A stretch of 10,000 nucleotides of DNA from Cristatella mucedo (taxonomy: Eukaryota; Bryozoa; Phylactolaemata; Cristatellidae). Each line of letters begins with the position of its first letter. The first letter of the stretch is position 1. Positions 1-6,620 of the stretch are shown in pieces. The notes below the pieces were generated by a model, which had not been told where the DNA came from, did no database searches, and saw only the letters and a program-made list of their open reading frames with translations. The translations under genes and the position numbers were made by a program. The stretch covers positions 1,657,501 to 1,667,500 of the forward strand of contig WPIO01000067.1 in the NCBI GenBank assembly GCA_009760855.2, in the 5' to 3' direction.

Positions 1-63
1 TCGCGCAGAGGTAGCGGCGGCGTGGCACGGCGCGGACTCACTGCATTCGGCAGACATTTACAA

Positions 64-215
64 ACGCACACACACGCACACGCACTCCCGCACGTCAGAT
101 TCGCACACACGCACGCGCATGCATGCACGGGCATACGTATACACATATACAAATATATAATCTATACACACACACAAACACACACACACACACACACACA
201 TACATATATAGACAT
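64..215. repeat. CA/TA-rich microsatellite
   Basis: Impure (CA)n opens the tract, with CG steps near the start. A TA-rich middle follows, then a cleaner (CA)n run at about 167-200 that grades into TATATA. The alternating purine-pyrimidine character is typical of Z-DNA-prone dinucleotide repeats. Frames across it encode only Thr/His-rich low-complexity peptide and are not taken as coding. Confidence 0.93.
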
Positions 216-559
216 ATATGCGCGTAATTAATTAGTAAAGCTGCTTAAAAGAATCATTATCCAGGGGCTTTACATATGCCTCGAGGCTCGATTCCATGAC
301 TTTCGGTCGTTAAAGGAGAGCTCCTTACACACGCGTCTAACCGGCGCGGCGTATTTAATACGCGAGCGAGCAGTGGCTGTGAAAGCGAAAGTGAGTGGCC
401 GCGGGCTCGAGAGGCTGCAATGCTCGGTCCCGTTGGAGACACGCTCCGCGTCGACGCGGCGGCTGTGTTTAGGGCGTAGCTCCTAAATTTTACTGCAGCC
501 GGTTGAGCCGCGTTCTCGAGAAAACGGACCGACTTTGTGCGGCAACTCAATTGTTGGAA
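216..559. other. Unannotated unique DNA
   Basis: An AT-rich start (GTAATTAATTAG) passes into mixed and then GC-rich sequence. I see no recognisable gene, RNA or repeat. A minus-strand open frame covers it but has no familiar motif and ordinary low-complexity composition. Confidence 0.5.
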
Positions 560-792
560 TTGTTGGAGCAATTGGCAGCGCTTCGAGGCGCGGCGCCGCG
601 CGGCCAGGATTAACTCTGGCCCTACCTCGGGCTCAGACTTCGCGGCAGTCTCCACTTGCGTTGAGCACGCGCGCGAGGGAAGACTCCTCCGCAAAGTCCG
701 TCGATGCGCTCGAAGCTCGAGTTGCCGCGTGACGTTCAGCTTTTTGCCGCTTCCGCTTCACGAGGCCGATTCGTCGCGATGCAGGCGGCGTC

Positions 793-814
793 GCGGCGGC
801 GGCGGCGGCGGCGG
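793..814 (+). repeat. (CGG)n trinucleotide run
   Basis: About seven uninterrupted CGG units lie within the CpG-rich block. This is one of several CGG runs within 550 bp. Confidence 0.9.
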
Positions 815-949
815 CTCGCTGTAGACCGCTGCAATTCGTCCCCTCCCGGCAGACGCCTCTCGTGGGCTTTCTGGGCTGCGCGCGAACGCAGCAGCTAGCT
901 GACGGTAGGGATTGCGTTTCAGCCGGCGTCGCGGAAGCGTGCACTGGAC

Positions 950-979
950 CGGCGGCGGTGGCGGCGGCGGCGGCGGCGG
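950..979 (+). repeat. (CGG)n trinucleotide run
   Basis: About ten GGC/CGG units with a single T interruption near 959. Similar to the runs at 793 and 1297. Confidence 0.9.
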
Positions 980-1296
980 ACGCGCGCCTACAGCCTCTCG
1001 GCGATTGGCCGCGGCGGATGAGGGCGGAGCCGCCACAAGACAGCGGATCGACGCCGGCTGCTGCGGCCGCAGCTTGCGGCGCGGCTGCTCTCGTCGATCC
1101 GTACGCGGGCGGCGGAAGCTGCAATGGCGGCGGCGGCGGTCTGACGCGTGCGGCACTCGTCGCGTCGCCTGCAGCCGCGCGTCGGACCGCTGCAGCGTGC
1201 GCTGGACCCGATGTGCGGCCGCGTCGGCAGCGGCGGCAGCTCGGTGCGGCGGCCGACGCCGGCTCGTCGACGCCGCCGCTGCCGGAGCCGCGCGGC

Positions 1297-1347
1297 GTCG
1301 GCGGTGCGGCGGCGGCGTTTTGCGCCGCGGCGGCGGCGGCGGCGGTG
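1297..1347 (+). repeat. Interrupted (CGG)n run
   Basis: Two CGG runs are separated by a GTTTTGCGC interruption. Translation gives an alanine run in one frame and arginine in another, as expected for a trinucleotide repeat rather than a conserved protein. Confidence 0.88.
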
Positions 1348-1782
1348 GCACACACCGGACAGACCCTGTGGAGACCTTGGTGACCGTCGGCGGCGGAATC
1401 GCCAGGCGGAGTCGGACTCGAGGCGCACGGTTGACTCTTACGCTTGACTTGTTTTACGCGGAAGGCGCTCGCATAAGTGTCTACGGGCCGGTAGCACCCA
1501 GCGCCAGCGCCGCTAAGCGGCGCCGAAGGGTCGAGTGGCGCTGTCCGTGCGCGAAAGCCCGCCAGTCGCCGACCGCAGTGCGTTCCGGCCTGTCTTGAAC
1601 CTTGACCGCAATTTTGCCGCTTCACTTTTTAGCGACTTTTTTGAAGCAGCGCGCGAGCATTTTTGACGCGACGACGACGTAACGAATACACCGTCTGTGA
1701 CACGTCCCGGTGACGTTCGTCTGATCATTTGGCATAAGCACCTGATAATTCGTGCTTAATTGCCAGAGGAGCTGAGCCGTTT

Positions 1783-1853
1783 CCGCCGCCGCCAACGCCG
1801 CCACCGCCGCCGCACTCGAGCGGCGAGTGTGGCGGCGGCGTCGGCGGCGGTGG
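1783..1853. repeat. CCG/CGG inverted repeat
   Basis: A CCG-rich left arm and a CGG-rich right arm face each other. The inner stem, 1804-1818 against 1824-1838, gives 15 consecutive pairs including one G-T wobble (1812/1830), around a five-base loop AGCGG. The outer arms continue to pair imperfectly out to about 1783 and 1853. The structure sits at the upstream edge of a CpG island. Confidence 0.8.
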
Positions 1854-1859
1854 GTGGCG

Positions 1860-2140
1860 AGGACGCGCGCGTGGGAAAAGCCGCGCGCGCGCGAGCGCGT
1901 CACGTGCGGCCTCCGCAAGATGGCTCCCACTGTCGCCGCGAAAGCTCCGCCCAGTCGGCTAACCCGTCTGCGGGTGGCGGGACGGCGAGCCCGCTGGATG
2001 GCGTTGTCGTGCGTCAGCAGACCGCTCGGCTGATTCTCGTGACGGCACGCCGCCAAAAGCGAGCTCGTGCAGCGGTCAGAAGCGAGCGGTCGGACGCAGC
2101 GTCGCTCAGACGAAGGCGAGCGGCGATCGAAAGAGCAAGA
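1860..2140. promoter_or_regulatory. CpG-island promoter candidate
   Basis: This CpG-dense stretch has three recognisable motif types close together. An E-box TCACGTG lies at 1900-1906. CAAGATGGC at 1916-1924 matches the YY1 consensus and could also be a start context. A GC box GCTCCGCCC lies at 1944-1952. A (CG)n alternating run at about 1881-1900 precedes them. No TATA box is evident, as usual for this promoter class. The ATG at 1920 opens only a 37-codon frame ending at 2033 with no known motif. Direction is unresolved, and motif matches in GC-rich DNA are common by chance. Confidence 0.4.
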
Positions 2141-2765
2141 TAAATGCTACGCTGTCTGCGGTTTTTTCTCTTAATTTTTCAACCAATTTTGGCAGCTCCT
2201 CCAAAGGGTAGTTCAGGCTGTGCCATCGACGACGCCGAGCGCGTGCGCGATGGCGGCGCGGAGCGCGGCCCACTGGGGGTGGGGGGGACGCGGGCTGGCA
2301 CGCCGCCACTCACTCGGGATACAAAAGCCAGAAGCGGAGCGCGCGACAGGCTTCCGTGTCGAGTGGACAAGACCGACGAGGGAGACGCGGCGTAATAGCG
2401 AACCGCGATCGGGCGCGGGGCAAGTTGCGGCGGGAGGCGGGATTCCGTCTCCATCGCTAGTCACCCGCCAGATCCCTACAAACGATCCCGGAGCCACTCT
2501 GGTAGTTGGTGCGACTAGATATGCACAAACTATGACAAGCGCTGACATAAAAATACGAGGCCATGCCAATTCTACGTAAAGTTGACAATGCGGAAACGCA
2601 GTAAGGAATAAGTTTGTGCTCGCGGAACATATTTCCTAGCGATAGAATTGAGCATCAGTGGTCATCGATAAATAGGTGTGACAGTACCGCAGCCGACTTG
2701 CCAAGATGCCTAAAAGAAGCCCCGGCCCTACGAAGAGGACAAAGGCGTCCGACGGTCGTTTCGCG
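2141..2765. other. Unannotated mixed-composition DNA
   Basis: No recognisable domain is seen. A G-rich run lies at 2274-2287. A minus-strand frame beginning at an ATG at 2548 encodes a hydrophobic start (see findings). A plus-strand frame 2706-2834 opens after CCAAGATGCC and encodes a basic 42-residue peptide beginning MPKRSPGPTK, with no known match. Both are weak. Confidence 0.4.
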
Positions 2766-2906
2766 ACTCACCTCAATGCAGAAGTCGCCGTCGCCACGGA
2801 CGGCGAGACCAGGTGCTGCGAGGCACGCTGCTAGGACGGCTTACGCGAAGCGACCCGCCTCGGGCGCAACTAGTTACTGCCATCCACCACAACCCACTCT
2901 TATAAG
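2766..2906 (-). promoter_or_regulatory. Possible minus-strand TATA promoter and first exon
   Basis: Read on the minus strand, a TATA-like CTTATAAG (2906-2899) is followed, about 27 bases after its first TATA base, by an initiator-like GCAGTA whose A is at 2878. About 107 bases later comes a strong splice-donor match, GAG followed by GTGAGT, with the exon end at 2772. No ATG lies between, so the exon would be 5' UTR. CTTATAAG is itself palindromic, but no comparable initiator is seen on the plus side. The three-way spacing fits arthropod core promoters. It remains a motif-based inference. Confidence 0.28.
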
Positions 2907-3060
2907 GCACAAATCGACAAGGCATCGGCTGCATGAAGTTCAAATTTTGAGCGAATATCGTGCTACGCCGCGTTTATAATGTGCCCAGTAAAGTTCATGC
3001 GCACTGCGCTCGCGCGTGGTCTCATGCGCATCGGCCGCAAAGATGCTGGCCACTATTGCA

Positions 3061-3177
3061 ATCCACCGCAAATCCGCTGCCAATTCACCGCAGATCCGCC
3101 CAAATTCGCCGCAAAACCGCCGCATATTCACTGCAAATCCACCGCAAGCTGACCGCAAATTCACCGCAAAGTTCACC
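3061..3177. repeat. 11-bp degenerate minisatellite
   Basis: About ten diverged tandem units of roughly ATTCACCGCAA run through the stretch, with variants such as ATCCACCGCAA and ATTCACTGCAA. A few units are one base short or long. Because 11 is not a multiple of three, a frame through it would repeat only every 33 bases, seen on the minus strand as a loose 11-residue pattern with spaced Cys-Gly. That makes the overlying frame a repeat artefact unless shown otherwise. Confidence 0.85.
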
Positions 3178-3525
3178 AGCTAGCGGCTGAGCGAAGTTCC
3201 AGCATGGGTTGGATATTCCACAACGCCGTGGCTTCGATGTACCCTCAAAATGTTGCACCATTGCGAGCGCATTCTGATGCAATCCTCTCAGCGGTCTGGG
3301 CCAAGACAGCAGTCCACTGCAATCAGCAGCAGTGGATTGTGTGAGGACGCACGCGCGCAATGGCGTGACATTTTGCATGCAAAATTGAAAGTAGGCATAA
3401 TTCAACGTGCAATCCAAGTTAAATCTTCGCGCAGCCGATTTCCGGTGCATCTGCGACCGATTGCGATAGAGACTAGCGTCGTTGCAGCGTCAAGTGTGCA
3501 CGAGAGGCGCGGCAGGCGAAATTGC
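3178..3525. other. Unannotated DNA upstream of the small frame
   Basis: Mixed composition with a short internal duplication of GCAGTCCACTGCAATCAGCAGCAGTGG type at about 3308-3335, where CCACTGC and GCAGTGG can pair. A plus-strand frame is open from 3250 into the next feature but shows no motif before 3526. Confidence 0.4.
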
Positions 3526-3636
3526 ATGAAATTGAGTGAACTTACGTTTATAATTACGACGTTCTTGATTGTTAAAGGGCTCGCCTTTGACGACCGAATT
3601 CGCAAGCCCTGCGGCCAAGGTGAAGCACCTGGATAG
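3526..3636 (+). CDS. Possible signal-peptide first exon / small secreted peptide
   Basis: The ATG at 3526 opens a 36-codon frame. Its N-terminus looks like a secretion signal: MKLSEL, then a hydrophobic stretch FIITTFLIV, then a plausible cleavage site after VKGLA. A short charged segment with one Cys (RKPCGQ) follows. A splice-donor match CCAAG/GTGAAG at 3619/3620 would end the coding exon in phase 1, common for secreted-protein exons; otherwise the frame stops at 3636. The start context is weak (T at -3). The second half overlaps a SINE-like segment, so this may be chance or an exonised repeat. No downstream exon was found and the family is unknown. Confidence 0.22.
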   Translation: MKLSELTFIITTFLIVKGLAFDDRIRKPCGQGEAPG

Positions 3637-3641
3637 AAACA
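3563..3641 (+). mobile_element. tRNA-derived SINE-like copy (type B), decayed
   Basis: The segment aligns by eye with the better copy at 6150-6240. Both contain GACGACCGARTTCG, then AGCCCTRCGGC, then GTGAAGC and CTKGATAGA, with one small gap. The box A half is strongly decayed. The alignment covers about 50 bases at roughly 70-75 percent identity, so common descent is likely but not certain. Confidence 0.45.
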
Positions 3642-3643
3642 CA

Positions 3644-3667
3644 GCTCCCTCAGGTCCGCCAGGGAGC
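3644..3667. repeat. Short inverted repeat
   Basis: GCTCCCT at 3644-3650 pairs perfectly with AGGGAGC at 3661-3667 across a ten-base loop. No T-run follows on the plus strand, and no function is assigned. Confidence 0.6.
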
Positions 3668-3744
3668 GCAGTGCGCATGAGTTACATTCAAAGCTAGATT
3701 ACATTCGCGCCATCAATTTTCGCTTTAGCTTAAGTTGATTGCAA

Positions 3745-3800
3745 TAAGTCGTCGCACGCCGAACGGTTCGCGGGTTCGATCTGACATAACTTTACCGAGG
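3745..3800 (+). mobile_element. Possible tRNA-like remnant (box B only)
   Basis: GCGGGTTCGATCTG at about 3770-3783 matches the tRNA T-arm/box B consensus, and GTCGCACGCCGAACGGTT before it could be the rest of a tRNA-like head. No clear box A and no SINE hairpin downstream can be seen, so it may be a truncated SINE or chance. Confidence 0.28.
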
Positions 3801-3967
3801 CAGATGAGGGTGGACGCGCCGCGCCGGCCCGCTGCCGTGCACCGGCCGCCGCAGCTGCACTGCTCGCACGCCACCGCCAGTCTTAGCCGCCATTGGCAAA
3901 TAGAGGCTGCCCGATGCGGCTGCGAGGCTTAAGCGCGCTCGTCCGCCGGAACGCGCACGGCACCCCG

Positions 3968-4080
3968 GGTCTCAGCCTAGAGGCGTAGAACGCTCGGACT
4001 TAACTGACGGAGGTCGCACGTTCCGAGTTCCGCAGCGGGCGCATTTCTGCGTCGCCCGCTGTCAGCGAGAGTGATAACGA
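3968..4080 (+). mobile_element. tRNA-derived SINE (type A), copy 1
   Basis: A box A-like segment begins near 3973 (CAGCCTAGAGG). A box B-like CGTTCCGAGTTCC lies at 4019-4031 and carries one extra C. Immediately after comes the family hairpin, CAGCGGGCG (4033-4041) with CGCCCGCTG (4053-4061), and then AGCGAGAGTGATAACG, like the ends of the other copies. The GATAATGATAATAAT tail runs straight into the 3' end of an oppositely oriented LINE. Confidence 0.6.
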
Positions 4081-4764
4081 TAATGATAATAATAATAATA
4101 ATAATATACTTGATAAAGCGCCCCGAGATAACTCAATCTTTTTCTAGGCACTTTATATTCGCTGCAGAGGAAACACGGTCGAATGGTGAGTGGAAATATC
4201 ATGCTTGACAAACAACATGAATAACATGGTTAGGGGTGACATGCACAAGGTTCAGCATGCAAGTGTGGTTAGTGGCATCATGCACAGTGTCAGCACGCAT
4301 AAGCACACAAAGAACGAATCGCAGGGACCCAATTAATGCTGTCCTAAATAGGCGTGTTTTTAAGTTCTTTTTAAACGTGGCCAAGTCAGTGGATGTCCTG
4401 ACACAAGTCGGGAGGGAGTTCCAGGCTTTGGGAGCATGCGAACTACAGGCACGGTCTCCAAAGGATTGGAGGTTTGTACGAGGTGTTGGTAAACTGTTGG
4501 ATTCCGAAAAGTGGGCGGTACGATGCTTGGCCTCGTGGGGGCAGTAGATGTGACGGTTAGGAAAAGAATGAGGAGAGACATGAAAGCGAGCGACAAACCC
4601 TCGAAGTCGATGCGTTGCTTGACTGGCAGCCAGTGCAGGTCGGCGAGAAGTGGTGCGACGACGTGGCAGCTGCGACGCTCACGACAGACAAGCCTGGCTG
4701 CCGAGTTCTGCACCGGCTGCAATCGCCTGATTGCACCGCCAGCTGTGAGCGCCGGATTGCGCAT
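4081..4764 (-). mobile_element. CR1/L2-group LINE, 5'-truncated 3' end with broken RT C-terminus
   Basis: Read on the minus strand, this is the end of a non-LTR retrotransposon ORF2 followed by its 3' UTR and an (ATT)n tail. The first block (about 4722-4590) carries the reverse transcriptase thumb-region motif QNSAARLV and then LHWLPVKQRI (LHWLP at 4638-4624). The reading then moves to another frame (about 4600-4199), which carries PRTNLQSFGDRA, KAWNSLP (near 4409) and FKKNLKTRLF (4375-4346). These are standard C-terminal signatures of the CR1/L2 group. The frameshift near 4570-4610, the absence of the catalytic palm motifs and the 5' truncation near 4764 mark it as dead. The 3' UTR contains GTGCCTAGAAA, followed by a GCGC stem region and TATTATTATT. 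Downstream ORF residues after the motif (to 4199) are unconserved to my eye. Confidence 0.88.
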
Positions 4765-4790
4765 GCCGGTAGGCCAGCAAGCAGCGATAG

Positions 4791-4814
4791 CCGCCGCCGC
4801 CGCCGCCGGCGGCG
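4791..4814. repeat. (CCG)6 run turning into CGG
   Basis: Six CCG units are followed directly by GCGGCG, making a short self-complementary tract. It lies just outside the truncated 5' end of the LINE. An NRF1-like TTGCGCATGCCG is at about 4757-4768. Confidence 0.8.
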
Positions 4815-4943
4815 CTTCTCCCGCTTTGCGAGCTTACTATTTGTCCACTCGCTGTGTCGTGTGTGCTCTGCCGATTCAGCCGGCTCTGCTTACGGGCCTC
4901 GTTTACGTGGTGGCGGAAGAGCCTTGACGCGTTTCGCCTCTGC

Positions 4944-5043
4944 TTGCGCCGCAGTGGGCAACGAAGGATCGCCCACTGCGGAAGTTCAGCCCGCGACCAG
5001 GTCAGTGTCGCGAAGAGCGAGCGTTTCACTCATTCGCTTCACT
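4944..5043 (-). mobile_element. tRNA-derived SINE (type A), copy 2
   Basis: On the minus strand a box A-like AGCGAATGAGTGAAACGC is followed by GGTCGCGGGCTGAACTTCC at the box B position. The family hairpin comes next, GCAGTGGGC (4951-4959) with GCCCACTGC (4971-4979), loop GATCCTTCGTT read on the minus strand. The hairpin and the CGCTCTTCGCGAC anticodon region align closely with copy 3 at 7012-7118. Confidence 0.7.
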
Positions 5044-5387
5044 CTTTACGCGCAGGCAGCGGCCGGAAGCCAGCGACTGAAGCGGCCACTGCGGACAGGC
5101 CTGCCGCGGCGCCACGAGTGCGCCTGCTCGGGACGCGCCGGGCAGGCGGGCGGGCGGGGCGGGGCGGGCGAGGGGGGGCGGAGCCGGCTACGCTCTCCCC
5201 GGCTTCGCCCTCTGCGTCGTCGTCTGCGGTCGGGGCCCGACGACGACGACGGCGTCTCGATCGAGCCGACGTCTCTCAAAAGAGCCGCACTCGCTCGACG
5301 GCCGCTCGACGCGAGCGCGCGCTCGAGAGGGCGGAGAATATTTTTTGCGAGGATTGAAATTAATTGTCCACAGCTGTGCGAGTAATC
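5044..5387. promoter_or_regulatory. CpG-rich block with GC boxes and G-quadruplex motif
   Basis: This is high CpG sequence. G-runs at 5148-5150, 5152-5154, 5156-5159, 5161-5164, 5166-5168 and 5172-5178 are separated by one to three bases, which is a strong G-quadruplex motif and also contains GGGGCGGGG-type Sp1 sites. It sits roughly 200 bases upstream of a possible initiator at 5386-5391. Open frames here are GC-driven. Confidence 0.5.
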
Positions 5388-5537
5388 AGTCGCCGCTTTT
5401 CTTTGTTGCGACCCGCTAATTCGATGGCGGGGCGTTTGGCTGGAGCCGCGCGCCCTTCCGTCGAGAGCCGTAATTGCAGTCCAAGATCCGACGGCCCCTG
5501 GCGGCGAGAACAAAACTCTTCACGCGCCGAGGCGTCG
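5388..5537 (+). other. Possible first exon with strong splice donor
   Basis: TCAGTC at 5386-5391 fits the arthropod initiator, and TCG/GTAAGT at 5537/5538 is a strong splice donor. Between them an ATG at 5424 (context TTCGATGG) gives 38 open codons starting MAGRLAGAAR and ending in phase 0. After a pyrimidine-rich tract (5772-5856), a CTTTAG at 5865-5870 could be the acceptor for a 94-base exon ending at CCCACAG/GTGAGC (5964/5965), which stays open in the same frame. The peptide has no known domain, and the exon may instead be untranslated. Support is motif-level only. Confidence 0.22.
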
Positions 5538-5550
5538 GTAAGTGCTGCCG

Positions 5551-5577
5551 GTCGTCGTCGCCGCCGTCGCCGCCGCC
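5551..5577 (+). repeat. GTC/GCC trinucleotide run
   Basis: GTCGTCGTC is followed by CCG and GTC triplets. The run starts just inside the putative intron after the donor at 5538. Confidence 0.75.
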
Positions 5578-5771
5578 TGCCAACGGTCCGCTACCGCGAA
5601 GCCGCGCGCGGCGATCGCGCTGTGGCGAGCGAGCGCGCTGTGGGCGGCGGCGTGCGTCGCGAGTTCAGGAGGCGCAGCCCCTCGCCCGCCTCGGCCGCAG
5701 CGCCGAAGTCTCCAGTGAAGCCGCAAGAAGAGAGCCTTCATTAGCCGTAGGCGTTCGGCGATTTGCATTCG

Positions 5772-5856
5772 CTTCCCTTTCCCCCTTTCCCTTTCACTTT
5801 GCCCCTTTACCTTTCATTTTGCCCCTTTCCCCTTTCCCCACTGCCTTTCCGCTTGC
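5772..5856 (+). repeat. Pyrimidine-rich tract with 20-bp direct repeat
   Basis: The tract is a nearly pure C/T run. Two 20-base near-copies, at 5790-5809 and 5810-5829, share CCTTTCA, TTTTGCCCC and TTT blocks. The tract could serve as a polypyrimidine tract for an acceptor at 5869-5870, or it may be a simple-sequence repeat. Confidence 0.8.
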
Positions 5857-6149
5857 GTGGGCGGCTTTAGCCGCGGCGGCGGCATCGGCATCGGTGGCAG
5901 CCTAGCGCGACGGCTGGCTGGCCGGCCGGTAGACAGGCCGCTCTGCCTGCAATTCGGCCCACAGGTGAGCGCACTCCGTCGGCAGTAAGTACTTACAATG
6001 ACGGTAATGTCAATAGTAACTGGACGATTGTCAAGTAACCTAAAAGAACTACACATTTTGTCTCGATTTTTGACATCCTCGCTGCTCAGGGAAGCTGTCG
6101 GCATTAAACCAAGGGGTGAGAGAGGCGCGAGGCAGCCAATCGCGGTAAG

Positions 6150-6240
6150 GCTAGTTTGGCCCAGTGGTAAGGTGCCCGCACACCTTAGACGACCGAGTTC
6201 GTGGGCTGAGCCCTACGGCACGCGTGAAGCTTCTTGATAG
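6150..6240 (+). mobile_element. tRNA-derived SINE-like copy (type B)
   Basis: Box A is clear: TGGCCCAGTGG at 6157-6167, followed by TAAGG. Box B is a variant, GTGGGCTGAGCCC at 6201-6213, about 44 bases later, which is tRNA-like spacing. The copy ends in a GTGAAGC..CTTGATAGA block shared with 3563-3641. It lacks the post-box-B hairpin of type A. A LINE-like tail lies about 70 bases further on in the same orientation. Confidence 0.62.
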
Positions 6241-6312
6241 AGATTAAGTTTTTTAGAGTGTATGGAAGATGTAATTCAGTTGCATGGCTGGTGCTACACA
6301 AAGGCTGACGGT

Positions 6313-6407
6313 CCAGCGAATGTGAAGTGCCTTGAAAGAGATGGAGTTCTCTGAGGGTGCTGTATCGAATTTATTATCATTACTTTAAATTCTTTTCTTA
6401 TTATTAC
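6313..6407 (+). mobile_element. LINE 3'-end fragment (or LINE-derived SINE tail)
   Basis: CCAGCGAATGTGAAGTGCCTTGAAAGAGAT and the following GAGTTCTCTGAGGG then TTTATTATCATTA match, in order, the LINE 3' ends at 4081-4160 and 9611-9680 read on the minus strand. The first part reads CCAGCGAAT, then GTGCCTTGAAAGAGAT. It ends in an ATT-rich tail. Confidence 0.65.
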
Positions 6408-6620
6408 GGTGCCAAAGTAGGGTGGCCAAACCGCAGACTCCTCCGAATCTCAGTCCCGGGAAGGGGTACCGGGAGGGAAGCGGTGAACTCCTTCTGTACC
6501 TCCCGTCGCACGCTTGAACCACTGCACCTGGTCCGCGCGCTGGCGCATGTCCCTGTGGAGTGCAGTACCTGGCGGGCGCTGTCACGTGGCCTGTAAGTGA
6601 GCTACTAAGAGGGGCCAAGA
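6408..6620. other. Unannotated GC-rich DNA
   Basis: I see no recognisable gene or repeat. A strong splice-donor match CCT/GTAAGT lies at 6592/6593 on the plus strand. A short plus-strand frame (6357-6596) has no motif. Confidence 0.4.

Larger units (their letters stand above)
560..1620. promoter_or_regulatory. CpG-island-like block with CGG runs
   Basis: The block is extremely CpG-dense, with CGG-rich runs near 793-814, 950-979, 1125-1140 and 1297-1347. All six frames are largely open, translating to Ala, Arg, Gly or Pro runs. The longest, a 330-codon minus-strand frame, has no domain I recognise, so I read the block as an unmethylated regulatory or 5' UTR-type region rather than a gene. A small perfect hairpin (GCGCCGCT / AGCGGCGC, one-base loop) lies at 1507-1523. 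Transcription direction cannot be decided. Confidence 0.5.

Noticed and set aside
22-231. 69-codon Thr/His-rich frame
   Set aside because: It is a CA microsatellite translation.
633-1625. 330-codon minus-strand open frame and several overlapping frames
   Set aside because: All frames are open together in very GC-rich DNA. Translations are Ala/Arg/Pro runs with no domain, and the length is explained by lack of stop codons.
2106-2309. Minus-strand frame ending in an amphipathic segment (LEELPKLVEKLREK)
   Set aside because: The segment looks protein-like, but the preceding part is low-complexity, no family is recognised and no exon boundaries frame it.
2313-2330. TATA-like ATACAAAAG on the plus strand
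   Set aside because: Poor match and no initiator at the right spacing.
3061-3177. CRISPR-like array
   Set aside because: Units are 11 bp and contiguous without spacers, and the setting is eukaryotic.
3644-3667. Hairpin as a transcription terminator
   Set aside because: No T-run follows, and intrinsic terminators of this kind do not apply to a eukaryotic context.
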